Source: UBA2336 sp965227265
GTDB taxonomy: Bacteria; Bacteroidota; Bacteroidia; Cytophagales; Cyclobacteriaceae
Assembly (NCBI GenBank): GCA_965227265.1
Contig: OZ245738.1
Span: forward strand, 1,736,001-1,800,000
Length of the DNA: 64,000 bases
Direction of reading: 5' to 3'
This document shows, piece by piece, positions 9,401 to 17,955 of the stretch; within the stretch, counting starts at the first letter, position 1, and each line of letters begins with the position of its first letter. The notes under the pieces were generated by a model. That model saw nothing but the letters and a program-made list of their open reading frames with translations. It did not search any database and was not told the DNA's origin. A program made the position numbers and the translations under genes.

Positions 9401-12340
9401 TTAAAATGAAGCATTAACACCAAGTGTCAAAGAGGTTGTTCTAGGATAATACGATAGTCCGTCAATGCCGGGCTCAATTCCTCCTAAGCTTACTTCCGGA
9501 TCAATTCCCTTATATCCTGTAATCCAGAAAACATTTTGAGCAGACAAGTATGCATTCAACCGGGTGATGTACTTTGATTCTATATTAAAGTTGTAACCGA
9601 GCGTAACGTTGTCGAGTTTCAGGAAGGTCGCATTCTCTAGGTACTTGGATGAATACACGATCTTATTATCGAAATTCGGATTATCAAGTTGAGTATGAAC
9701 TACATTTCGAAGACCAATACTTGTCCATGACTCATAGTAAAGACGATACGTATTCATAACCTTACCCCCCAATCCTGAACGAAACACAAGACTTAAATTC
9801 CAGTTTTTATAACTAAATGTATTAGTCAACCCCAGGTTGGCAATTGGGTAAGCACTTCCAAGTCTTTCCCAATCATCCTTATCAACCTCTCCTACCGGGT
9901 TAGCGTTTTTGAAAGTATCATTACCATTTTCATCAAGTCCCAGCCAGACTGGTCCATAAAAAGTACCTAATTGTTTCCCTTCTTCTATTAGCTGTGAATA
10001 AACTCCAACCGTTCCGCCAATGTATCCTACAGGGTATGATGTATCTTTAAACTCTGCATTTGAAAGCTTATTAAGCTTATTGCTGTTATGACTTGCTGTA
10101 AGAATTGCATTCCATTGGAAATTGGCTTTCTTAACAAGAGCAGCATTCAAGGTGAGCTCGATGCCCCTGTTGCTAATTGTTCCGATATTTGTAAAATATC
10201 TATTAGAAAGGTAGGGTGGACTCGTTACCGGGAAATCCCATAACAAGCCTACACTTTTGCGCATATAGGTGTCCAGACTTCCTGTCAGTCGATTATTGAG
10301 CACTCCGAAATCAATGCCTATGTTAATCTCATGCTTGGTCTCCCAACGCAAATCCGGATTTGGAGTTTGGCCTGGCCCATATGAGTTGATCCATTGATTG
10401 TTATAATATAAGCTTCCGATACGACCTAATAATAACAGAGACCGGTATGGACCGAAACCCTGATTACCGGTGACACCATAACCTGCCCTGAATTTTAAAT
10501 TGTCTATCCAGGCGATGTCTTTAATAAATGCTTCTTCCGATAATCTCCAGCCAACACTCAACGAAGGGAACGTTCCCCATTTGTTATTCGCGCCAAACTT
10601 AGAGGAGCCTTCACGTCTTATAGCGAACGATGCGAGATACTTTTCTTTATAGTTGTACATCACACGGCCAAATAGCGCAATTAGGTTTGTTTTTTCTCGG
10701 TATGAACCAAGACTTCCATTCCCTGCACGGAAATAAGCTCCTGCAGATATGTTATTATAGCTAAAGACATCGGTATCGAAATCTGAATTTCCGACATACG
10801 AAGAATTCTCTTCAAACTGCTGATACGAATAACCGCCCAAAACTTCCAGGTTATGATCACCAAATGATTCGTTGAAATGGAAAGAAGTTTCGAACTGTGA
10901 ATTACTATTACGTCCGTTTGCAATCTCAGCTTCTCCACCTACACCCAAAATGGTTGGATAGTATCGCGTTTTATAGGAATTCTCTTCCCAGTCAGATTTT
11001 TGTGTGGATACGAAATTTTCCCACGTTAAACCATCCAGAATTTTTACAGTTGCTCGAAGATTTAATACAAGGTCATTGGTTTTTCCATCGCGCGTACGCT
11101 CGTTAAGCATGGCAACAGGATTATAATATTCCAAACCTTGCTTGTAGGAATAACCACCAGTTTCAGGATCAGAGTCGTCATACACCGGTTGCGTAGGATT
11201 TTGTATAAAAGCCTGCCGGAAGATTTCATAATTAGCAGGACTATACTTCCGTAAGCTGTTGGTCATGTTCAAGCTTAGAGTAAGCCTGTCGTCAAAAGCT
11301 TTTTGATTAATATTTGTCTTCAATAGCAATCGCTCCGATTGATTTTTATCCAGAAGACCTTGAGCTGTGCTGTGCGTGATGGAAGTACGATGCGATAACT
11401 TATCAGCTCCACCCGATAGTGCAATGTTCTGTTGATAGCTTATAGGAGCTTCGCGAGTAACCTCTTTAAACCAATTGGTACTTGAGCCAAAAAGGCTGCC
11501 TGATGCTTTTGATGGTTGATACGTATTGATCGCGTTCTCGAATTCCTTTGCTGATAAATTTTCAACTCCCCGGGGGTTAACCTGAACGGACACCTGAGCA
11601 GAATAGTCAATAACCGGTTTTCCTGCTTTGGCAGATTTTGTAGTTATAATAATTACGCCATTTGTTCCGCGCGTTCCGTAGATAGCAGCAGCTGATCCGT
11701 CTTTTAGTACATCAAATGATTCAACGTCCTGGAAATTTATATTATTAAGATCTGCATCGATTACACCATCAATAATAACTAAGGGAGTTTGTGTGAGCTG
11801 GAGACTATTTACACCTCGTAACAAAATCTGATACCGTGCAAGCGGGTCCGCCCCGTTTGGCTTACTGATTGATAAACCTGCCACTTTACCTTGTACCAAT
11901 CCCATTGGATCGTTAAAACTACCCGTTGTGAAGTCTTTTGATTTGATGGAAGTCACCGCTCCGGTTAATTCTTTTTTAGTAGTGGTTCCGTAGCCGATAA
12001 CGACAACCTCATCGAGGGAAGATAATGACTCTGTCAGCTCGACATCAATTATCGTTCTGCCACTGGCAGATACTTCTGCATTTTCATAGCCGATAAATGA
12101 GAATACCAAAATCGCATCCTGAGAAACACTGACTACATATCTTCCGTCTGCATCCGTTATAACACCTGTCTGGGTTCCTTTTACGATAACGCTTACTCCT
12201 GGTAGCGGCTGGCCGTTGGATTTTTCCTTTACAATACCCGTCACTTCTGCATTCTGGGCAGAAACATTTACTGCACAAAATGTTAGCAGTACGATCGTAA
12301 CGAGAATTTTATTTTTTAAAAGAGTCAGGATATTTTTCAT
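9401..12340 (-). CDS. SusC/RagA-family TonB-dependent outer-membrane transporter
   Basis: The chosen start gives 979 residues beginning MKNILTLLKNK with a clear signal peptide ending VSAQ; a longer in-frame start at 12436 would run back into rbsK and bury the signal. After it come a carboxypeptidase-like regulatory domain (VTGIVKEKSNGQPLPGV), a TonB-box-like segment (LDEVVVIGYGT), the plug (GAVTSIKSKDF, VLKDGSAAAIYGTRGTNGVIIITT) and a 22-strand-type barrel. It imports the substrate captured by the SusD partner using TonB energy. It follows rbsK after only 4 bases, an unusual order, since a cytoplasmic kinase normally comes after the transport genes. No hybrid two-component or anti-sigma regulator is adjacent, in contrast to many polysaccharide loci. 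Confidence 0.95.
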   Translation of the reverse strand: MKNILTLLKNKILVTIVLLTFCAVNVSAQNAEVTGIVKEKSNGQPLPGVSVIVKGTQTGVITDADGRYVVSVSQDAILVFSFIGYENAEVSASGRTIIDVELTESLSSLDEVVVIGYGTTTKKELTGAVTSIKSKDFTTGSFNDPMGLVQGKVAGLSISKPNGADPLARYQILLRGVNSLQLTQTPLVIIDGVIDADLNNINFQDVESFDVLKDGSAAAIYGTRGTNGVIIITTKSAKAGKPVIDYSAQVSVQVNPRGVENLSAKEFENAINTYQPSKASGSLFGSSTNWFKEVTREAPISYQQNIALSGGADKLSHRTSITHSTAQGLLDKNQSERLLLKTNINQKAFDDRLTLSLNMTNSLRKYSPANYEIFRQAFIQNPTQPVYDDSDPETGGYSYKQGLEYYNPVAMLNERTRDGKTNDLVLNLRATVKILDGLTWENFVSTQKSDWEENSYKTRYYPTILGVGGEAEIANGRNSNSQFETSFHFNESFGDHNLEVLGGYSYQQFEENSSYVGNSDFDTDVFSYNNISAGAYFRAGNGSLGSYREKTNLIALFGRVMYNYKEKYLASFAIRREGSSKFGANNKWGTFPSLSVGWRLSEEAFIKDIAWIDNLKFRAGYGVTGNQGFGPYRSLLLLGRIGSLYYNNQWINSYGPGQTPNPDLRWETKHEINIGIDFGVLNNRLTGSLDTYMRKSVGLLWDFPVTSPPYLSNRYFTNIGTISNRGIELTLNAALVKKANFQWNAILTASHNSNKLNKLSNAEFKDTSYPVGYIGGTVGVYSQLIEEGKQLGTFYGPVWLGLDENGNDTFKNANPVGEVDKDDWERLGSAYPIANLGLTNTFSYKNWNLSLVFRSGLGGKVMNTYRLYYESWTSIGLRNVVHTQLDNPNFDNKIVYSSKYLENATFLKLDNVTLGYNFNIESKYITRLNAYLSAQNVFWITGYKGIDPEVSLGGIEPGIDGLSYYPRTTSLTLGVNASF

Positions 12341-12344
12341 AGCA

Positions 12345-13268
12345 TTAACCTTTTTCAACTTCTGATAATAATGCAAGCTCATTGCGGAATGGAATAGATG
12401 ATTGCGCGCCCATGCGCGTAACGGTAATCGCAGCAACCCGTGTAGCTGTTTTAACAGATTCTTTTATTGATTTACCTTCTGCAAGGCCAACACAAAATGC
12501 TCCGCTAAAGGAATCTCCCGCTGCCGTTGTATCGATCGCGGTAACTTTTGTAGCATCAACGGTATAGTATTGATCTTTCTCTTTTACAAATGCGCCTTGA
12601 GCACCCATGGTGATTACAACATTATCAACACCTTTATCACTGATAATGTCAGCTGCTTTTCGAGCACTTGTCCAGTCAGTAACCTTTATTCCGGAAAGCA
12701 TTTCAGCTTCATGCTCGTTAGGAGTAATCACATACAAGCATTTCAATAATTTCTCAGAGAGTGTTCTGGCCGGAGCCGGATTGAGAATTACCGGAATACC
12801 TTTCTTACTGGCAAGCTCAGCAGCATATTCAACTGTTTCTATTGGGATCTCTAATTGCATGAGCACAAAGTTCCCACTTTCGATTTCTGATTTTGCGCTT
12901 TCGATATCAGCGGATGATAAGCTGCCATTTGCACCTGAAGCAACTACGATACAATTCTCACCATGAGAATCAACCGTGATGAGTGCAACTCCGGATGGAT
13001 TCTTTGGATCCGAGAAAATATAATCGGTATTAATGCCTTCTGAGTTATAAAGCTCAACGGATTGCTTTCCGAAAACATCATTACCCGTTTTTGAGATGAA
13101 CGTTACTTTACCGCCTTGACGAGCAGCAGTTACGGCTTGATTCGCGCCCTTACCACCGGCATTCATCAGGAAGGTTCCGCCCAACACAGTTTCACCGGGC
13201 GTTGGAAGCCGGTCGGTTTTAATAACCATGTCGGTGTTACAGCTTCCGATTACAATGATTTTTTTCAT
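12345..13268 (-). CDS. rbsK: Ribokinase (PfkB family)
   Basis: With the start at 13268 (MKKIIVIGSCNTDMV) the protein has 307 residues, the usual size for ribokinase; an upstream in-frame ATG at 13301 would place the start inside the promoter palindrome. Motifs: NAGGKGANQAV (PfkB signature 1, sugar contact), the N-P-A segment VILNPAPA, and the C-terminal anion hole DTTAAGDSFSGAF with the catalytic Asp. It phosphorylates ribose to ribose-5-phosphate in the cytoplasm, feeding the pentose phosphate pathway or PRPP. It is the first gene of the operon with susC, susD and three ADP-ribosylglycohydrolases, and is the best single clue that the imported sugar is ribose. Promoter and palindromic operator lie directly upstream. 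Confidence 0.93.
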   Translation of the reverse strand: MKKIIVIGSCNTDMVIKTDRLPTPGETVLGGTFLMNAGGKGANQAVTAARQGGKVTFISKTGNDVFGKQSVELYNSEGINTDYIFSDPKNPSGVALITVDSHGENCIVVASGANGSLSSADIESAKSEIESGNFVLMQLEIPIETVEYAAELASKKGIPVILNPAPARTLSEKLLKCLYVITPNEHEAEMLSGIKVTDWTSARKAADIISDKGVDNVVITMGAQGAFVKEKDQYYTVDATKVTAIDTTAAGDSFSGAFCVGLAEGKSIKESVKTATRVAAITVTRMGAQSSIPFRNELALLSEVEKG

Positions 13269-13288
13269 AAACTCTGGAATAGGTGAAT

Positions 13289-13330
13289 CAAACGTATACA
13301 CTTCAAACGATTGAATTCTTCAAAAAATGA
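13289..13330 (-). promoter_or_regulatory. Predicted promoter of the rbsK-susCD operon
   Basis: Read on the minus strand, TCATTTTTTG (13330-13321) is followed after 24 bases by TACGTTTGAT, whose TACGTTTG (13296-13289) fits the Bacteroidota -7 box TAnnTTTG. The TTTG at the upstream end could serve as -33, although 24 bases is longer than the usual 19-20. The same arrangement with the same 24-base gap occurs before the DASS transporter gene, which raises confidence that it is functional. Confidence 0.6.
13302..13315. promoter_or_regulatory. Palindromic operator inside the rbsK promoter
   Basis: TTCAAACGATTGAA is a 14-base palindrome apart from its centre, with the AAnCGnTT core typical of LacI-family sites. 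It lies between the putative -33 and -7 boxes, where a bound repressor would block RNA polymerase. A closely similar site sits at the equivalent place in the DASS promoter. Confidence 0.55.
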
Positions 13331-13464
13331 ATCATTTCAGTAATTATAATTCATGCCATTATAATATAAATAACTGTTAATCAGATATTTATATATCGAA
13401 TAAGTTTAATAAACAATACACACACAATAAGATCAATTCACTTCCATCGCCCGCTAAAAATTTC

Positions 13465-13478
13465 TGGAAACGGTTGCA
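13465..13478. promoter_or_regulatory. LacI-family consensus operator, distal to rbsK
   Basis: TGGAAACGGTTGCA matches TGnAAnCGnTTnCA, the general LacI/GalR-family consensus, at all ten fixed positions. It lies about 160 bases upstream of the promoter palindrome and could be an auxiliary operator for looping. No LacI-type regulator gene is present in the window. Confidence 0.5.
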
Positions 13479-13600
13479 GCTTCCCGTGGGGAGAGGCCCG
13501 AATTCAACCTGATTTTCAAGAAATAGAAGAATGCTAAAACTAAAAAAGACTACAAGATGCAGCCTTTCATTCAATGTGCGCTACCGCGGAGATAAAAAGT

Positions 13601-15163
13601 TTACGAGGAGATTTTATGCACTACATCCAGCACAGTACCATCAACCCATTTCACGACCGCAACAATATCCTTTTCGAATTTCTGCTTTGCTGGAACACCG
13701 CAGATTTTTTCTGCTTCTGCTTTTAGCTCCTGAATGGTGCGAATAGAAAGTCCGCTGTCTTTTACTTTTTCGATCAGATCTTTTCGTAATGGATTAATGG
13801 CAATACCTCGTTCAGTTACAATTACATCAATTAATTCACCCGGGCCGCAGATCGTAGTTACTTCATCGCGAATTACCGGAATGCGATCTCTGAAAAGAGG
13901 AATCGGTAAAATCGTACACTTCGCAAACAAACAGTTTTGCCAACCGCCAATTCCATGCAGCAACACACCATCGGAGTGTGTTACAACATTTGCATTAAAA
14001 TTTACATCAACTTCAGTGGCACCCAGAATCACTACATCCAGCATGGACGCAAAATTTCCTTTGCCGTGATAATTATAACTCGTAAAAGGACTTGTATTAA
14101 CATGATTCGGATTTTCGCGCATGGATTTTACACCTTCCAAATCAAATGTTTGACCATCGAGAATGTACTCCACGAGATCTTCATTCAACATGTTCACGAG
14201 ATACTTGTTGCTTCCGCCTCTCGCAAACCTTGCCTTCATGCCTTTTGCTTTCAGCATCTCCGCAAAATAAATTCCAATCGATAAGGAAGTACCACCCGCT
14301 CCTGCCTGGAATGAAAAACCATCTTTAATAATTCCTGCCTGTTCACAAAACTTAGCAGTCATTTCAGCCAACAGTAATCTATCCGGACTCTTCGTTACTT
14401 CGGTTGTTCCCGAAACAATTTTTGAAGGAATACCAACCTGATCAACCTTCACGACATAATCCACATAGTTTCCTTGTATTTGCCAGGGCACGCATGGAAA
14501 CGGAACAAGGTTATCGGTGACAACAATTACTTTATCAGCATACTGAGAATCAGCTAAGGCAAATCCTAACAATCCACACGCGGCCGGACCATCAACACCG
14601 TTCGCATTTCCAAAAAAATCTGCTGAAGGCGCAGCGATAACAGCAATGTCAATTTCTACTTCACCATCTTGTACAGCCTGATATCTTCCGCCATGCGAAC
14701 GCAGCACGCCCACTCCTTTCATCTTTCCGTCCGAAGTAAAACGCCCAAGCTGACCATTCATACTTCCTTCAATGTGATGGATTGTTCCATCTTCCAGGTA
14801 TTTAGCTAGAGGCGCATGGCATTCAAATGATGCCGAAGGAAACCAGATAAGATTTTTAATACCCAGCTCAGCCGCGATATCAAAGATTTGCACGGCAATC
14901 AAATCACCATTACGGAAGTGATGATGCGTTGAGATTGTCATGCCATCTTTTAAACCGGCTTTTTTCAATGCATCTTTCAGCGCAGGAACTAGTTTGTTGC
15001 CATCTTCCGGAAAATCAACGCAGGAAGAAATACGCGGTCCGAATTTTCTTCCATCAGGTTTATGTTTCCCTATACCTTTGTATGGAATAACAGGCTTGCC
15101 GTTCACTTCCGTTGGTACGGAGCGACCAATTGCATTTACAACAAGCTTTGCCGATTTACTCAT
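13601..15163 (-). CDS. citF: Citrate lyase alpha subunit (citrate:acetyl-ACP transferase)
   Basis: A 520-residue protein, the normal length for CitF. It transfers the acyl group from the acetylated acyl-carrier domain to citrate, forming citryl-ACP. Recognisable blocks: ISTHHHFRNGD, HIEGSMNGQLGRF, VLRSHGGRYQAV, AGAGGTSLSIGIYFAE, ARGGSNKYLV, TVVTHSDG-like NVVTHSDGVLLHGIGGWQN and VTERGIAINPLRKDL. The ATG overlaps the stop of the CitD-CitE fusion gene by 4 bases, so the two subunits are translationally coupled and probably made at 1:1 ratio. Genes for the ligase (citC) and the prosthetic-group enzymes (citG, citX) are not in the window. Together with the DASS transporter, citrate uptake and cleavage to acetate and oxaloacetate is the likely role. 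Confidence 0.92.
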   Translation of the reverse strand: MSKSAKLVVNAIGRSVPTEVNGKPVIPYKGIGKHKPDGRKFGPRISSCVDFPEDGNKLVPALKDALKKAGLKDGMTISTHHHFRNGDLIAVQIFDIAAELGIKNLIWFPSASFECHAPLAKYLEDGTIHHIEGSMNGQLGRFTSDGKMKGVGVLRSHGGRYQAVQDGEVEIDIAVIAAPSADFFGNANGVDGPAACGLLGFALADSQYADKVIVVTDNLVPFPCVPWQIQGNYVDYVVKVDQVGIPSKIVSGTTEVTKSPDRLLLAEMTAKFCEQAGIIKDGFSFQAGAGGTSLSIGIYFAEMLKAKGMKARFARGGSNKYLVNMLNEDLVEYILDGQTFDLEGVKSMRENPNHVNTSPFTSYNYHGKGNFASMLDVVILGATEVDVNFNANVVTHSDGVLLHGIGGWQNCLFAKCTILPIPLFRDRIPVIRDEVTTICGPGELIDVIVTERGIAINPLRKDLIEKVKDSGLSIRTIQELKAEAEKICGVPAKQKFEKDIVAVVKWVDGTVLDVVHKISS

Positions 15164-16392
15164 ACCTGTTCTCCTGAATTAATTTCTTCTTTCCAATTCT
15201 TCTTAAGCTTACCCAGCGCAAGGGCAAGATCAATTGAACGCTGCGCACGTTTTACTACTGGCGCATCAATCATCTTTGTTCCGAGCGAAACAACACCTAG
15301 TCCTTTTTTAGAAGCTTCTTCAAAAGCGAGTACGATCTTTTTAGCTTTATCGATCTCACGCTCATCGGGTGCAAAATTATCCTCGATGATTCTAATTTGT
15401 CTTGGATGAATACAGCCCATCCCCTCAAATCCCAATGCTTTAGATTGAAGTACATTTTTCTTCAATGCTTCCATATCCGCTACATCTGAAAAAACAGAAT
15501 CAATCGGTTGGATACCCGCAGCTTTGCAGGCATTGATCACCATGCTTCGGGCAAACAGCGATTCTGTTCCTTCTGGTGTGCGATTCACTCCTAAGTCTGC
15601 TGTATAATCTTCAAGTCCAATGGCTATTGCAACAACATTATTAGCGGCTTTTGCAATCTCAAATGCATGCATAACGCCCAAAGCACTTTCGATGATGGGC
15701 ATCAGCCAAACAGAAGAATTTATTTTCAGTCTGTTTTGAATAGCGATAATATGATTGTTGACTTCATGCAATTGATGAGCACTTTCACATTTCGGCACCA
15801 ATACTACATTAACATTATGCGGAATAATATAGTCAAGATCGTTCAATCCTGCAGGTAACTGATTGATTCTTACCATGCGTTCGGTACCAAGAAAATCCAA
15901 GGCCCGCAATGTGTTACGCACTAAAAATCTTGCTTCATTCTTTTTATCAACCGCGACTGCATCTTCCAAATCAAGAATGATAGCATTGGGTTTATGAATG
16001 CCGGCATTAATCATCAGGCTAGGCGTGTTGCCGGGCAGATACAGTCGGGTGAACCGATGCTGATCTTTTACCGTTGAATACTGATTTTCCTTCAGCATTT
16101 CAGGAAGATATTCCCTTTCCGTACGAACCACGCGTTTGATGGCGGCTTCCATTCTTGCAGCAATCACGAAAGGTAAAGCGCCTTTATCTTCTATGGTTAC
16201 TGTTGCATGCTGTACTTCAAAAAACTTAAGAATGTCTGTACACAATGCAACGATGCTTTCTCCGTAAAGTGATTTCACCTTACTTTTCAGTGAGAGCTGA
16301 ATTCCGCCAGTTTTTGCCAGATCAATAGAGACAAAGCAATCCGAGCGATCCTTATCTCCTTTATTTCCTGCAAATGCTGTTGTTGCACTCAT
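15160..16392 (-). CDS. Fused citrate lyase gamma (acyl carrier) - beta (citryl-ACP lyase) protein
   Basis: A 410-residue protein. Residues 1 to about 90 align in pattern with CitD (RSDCFVSIDL, then IEDKGALPFVIAARMEAAIKR matching the CitD block around DDKGALDC and the closing R-x-EAA); Ser17 is the candidate attachment site of the phosphoribosyl-dephospho-CoA group. Residues about 115-400 are CitE (HpcH/HpaI-type TIM barrel): TRLYLPGNTP, ILDLEDAVA, the Arg of RMVRINQLP, PKCES, IIESALGV, GLEDYTADLG and GFEGMGCIHPRQI. CitE cleaves citryl-ACP to oxaloacetate and acetyl-ACP. In the classical enzyme these are separate polypeptides. A purine-rich AGGAGG (minus-strand reading of 16412-16407) lies 14 bases before the ATG. 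citF follows with a 4-base overlap. Confidence 0.85.
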   Translation of the reverse strand: MSATTAFAGNKGDKDRSDCFVSIDLAKTGGIQLSLKSKVKSLYGESIVALCTDILKFFEVQHATVTIEDKGALPFVIAARMEAAIKRVVRTEREYLPEMLKENQYSTVKDQHRFTRLYLPGNTPSLMINAGIHKPNAIILDLEDAVAVDKKNEARFLVRNTLRALDFLGTERMVRINQLPAGLNDLDYIIPHNVNVVLVPKCESAHQLHEVNNHIIAIQNRLKINSSVWLMPIIESALGVMHAFEIAKAANNVVAIAIGLEDYTADLGVNRTPEGTESLFARSMVINACKAAGIQPIDSVFSDVADMEALKKNVLQSKALGFEGMGCIHPRQIRIIEDNFAPDEREIDKAKKIVLAFEEASKKGLGVVSLGTKMIDAPVVKRAQRSIDLALALGKLKKNWKEEINSGEQV

Positions 16393-16431
16393 ATCCTTTT
16401 GAAAAACCTCCTAAATATACAACCAGATGCT

Positions 16432-17919
16432 TTACTGTGCCCAAGCAGGCAATGTAGGTTCAAAGTTTAACCACGGCATAATGACGAAGTACATCATAAG
16501 GCTTAGGATTACGAGGCTGATCAGGTTTAGCCAGACTCCGCACTTCACCATATCAGAAACAGTTACCCGCTCGCTTCCGAAAATCACGGTATTCGGGCCT
16601 GTGCCTGCCGGCATCATAAATCCTAAAGACGATGCGACTGTAGCCGGAATCATTAATAATAATGGATTCATACTTGCGGCAACTGCCATGCTTGCCAAAA
16701 TCGGTAATAAGATATTGGCTGTTGCGGTGTTTGAATTAAACTCCGTGAAGATCATTACAAAGCCAATTACTAAAATCAGCACAATCATAAATGGATAGCT
16801 GCTGATGAACGCTAATTGACCGCCCAACCAATCGGCAAGTCCGGTTGATTCAAAGCCTGCTGCAATTGCATACCCGCCACCGACAATCATCACAACACCC
16901 CAGGGTACCTGGCTTGCTTGTTTCCAATCAAGTAAGCGCTTTTCCTTGTCAGCGGGAATTGCAAACAATAACAACGCAGCTGCCATCGCTATAGTGCTGT
17001 CGTGAACAAAGGCATCAAGTCCCAACAGTTCACTCCAACCTGGAATAATGAAATCACCAAAAACAAGATTTTCACGGAACACCCAACCAAAGATTGCAAA
17101 CAGGCAAACATAAATTACCCTGCGTTCACCTGGAGTTGTTTTACCCAATGCTTTCAGCTCTTCTTTAATAACCGAGTCATCGCTGCTCAGGTTGCCACTG
17201 ACTTTAAAATATTTAATCAAGTAGAATGCGAATATGGGAAGTAATACAATCAATAAGGGCAAGCCTATTTTAAGCCATGTAAAGAATGTGATAGGTGGTG
17301 CATCCGGAAAAAGATTTTCGAGGATACCGATTAAAATAAGATTTGTTGGTGTTCCGATCAATGTACCCAAACCACCTACCGTAGCCGAGTATGCAATGCC
17401 GAGCATTAAGGCAGTAGCAAACGTACTCTTCTTTCCGGTAGTCAGATCTTCCTCTTCTTTAGAAACAATTGACAACGCGATGGGAAACATCATAACGGCA
17501 GCAGTTACATTGGCAATCCACATAGAAAGAAAGGCTGTCGCGATCATCATGCTGAAGATGATTCGCTGGCGGCTTATACCAAAGAGATTTATGATAACAA
17601 GCGCAATTCGTTTATGCAGGTTTTGTGATTCGATAGCTTTTCCCAGGAAGAATCCACCCAGCATCATCAAAACATAATTGTGACCGTAGTTAACGGCTGT
17701 TTTTCCGGCAGGTAAAATTTGTAATAGTGGATATAACGCTAACGGTAAAAAAGCAGTCGCGAAAACCGGGATGGCTTCAGTGATCCACCAAATACTCATG
17801 AGTACTACAACAGCCGCTGCACTTTTCCCTTCATGCGAAAGGCCTTCAGGCTCCGGTAATAACAGGATAACAATGAAGGCGAAGATCCCGGTAAAAAAGC
17901 CTATGTAACGCTTCGACAT
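16432..17919 (-). CDS. DASS/SLC13-type anion transporter, probable citrate or dicarboxylate uptake
   Basis: A 495-residue inner-membrane protein with about 11-12 hydrophobic segments. The divalent anion:sodium symporter family is indicated by WWITEAIPVFATAFLPL, GTLIGTPTNLILIG and NSNTATANILLPI (second SNT at 396-398). The first SNT motif, which with the second binds Na+ and the substrate carboxylate in characterised members, reads ANV at 136-138, so substrate or ion coupling may differ. It is the first gene of the operon with the citrate lyase subunits (39 bases before citDE), which makes citrate the best guess. Its promoter shares sequence and an operator-like palindrome with the rbsK promoter. 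Confidence 0.87.
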   Translation of the reverse strand: MSKRYIGFFTGIFAFIVILLLPEPEGLSHEGKSAAAVVVLMSIWWITEAIPVFATAFLPLALYPLLQILPAGKTAVNYGHNYVLMMLGGFFLGKAIESQNLHKRIALVIINLFGISRQRIIFSMMIATAFLSMWIANVTAAVMMFPIALSIVSKEEEDLTTGKKSTFATALMLGIAYSATVGGLGTLIGTPTNLILIGILENLFPDAPPITFFTWLKIGLPLLIVLLPIFAFYLIKYFKVSGNLSSDDSVIKEELKALGKTTPGERRVIYVCLFAIFGWVFRENLVFGDFIIPGWSELLGLDAFVHDSTIAMAAALLLFAIPADKEKRLLDWKQASQVPWGVVMIVGGGYAIAAGFESTGLADWLGGQLAFISSYPFMIVLILVIGFVMIFTEFNSNTATANILLPILASMAVAASMNPLLLMIPATVASSLGFMMPAGTGPNTVIFGSERVTVSDMVKCGVWLNLISLVILSLMMYFVIMPWLNFEPTLPAWAQ

Positions 17920-17955
17920 GCTGCTGGTTTAGTTTGTCTATTATAATGAAGTGAT

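Larger units (their letters stand above)
13269..13600. other. 332-base intergenic control region between citF and rbsK
   Basis: No convincing gene lies here. The rbsK-proximal part holds a promoter (13289-13330) with an embedded palindrome (13302-13315). A second palindrome matching the LacI-family consensus lies at 13465-13478. The segment 13330-13420 is strongly AT-rich. From 13480 to the citF stop I see nothing recognisable and no clear terminator for the citrate lyase operon. Confidence 0.7.

Noticed and set aside
12341..12436. Longer SusC start at 12436
   Set aside because: It would overlap the rbsK coding sequence and place the signal peptide 32 residues inside the protein; the ATG at 12340 starts directly at the signal peptide.
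13389..13574. Reading frame of 61 codons on the minus strand between citF and rbsK
   Set aside because: No start context, hydrophobic low-complexity product, and it covers the LacI-type palindrome; control DNA is more likely.
13601..17919. Malonate decarboxylase or CoA-transferase operon instead of citrate lyase
   Set aside because: CitF-specific blocks over the full 520 residues together with CitE and CitD features agree with citrate lyase; malonate decarboxylase carboxylase subunits are absent.
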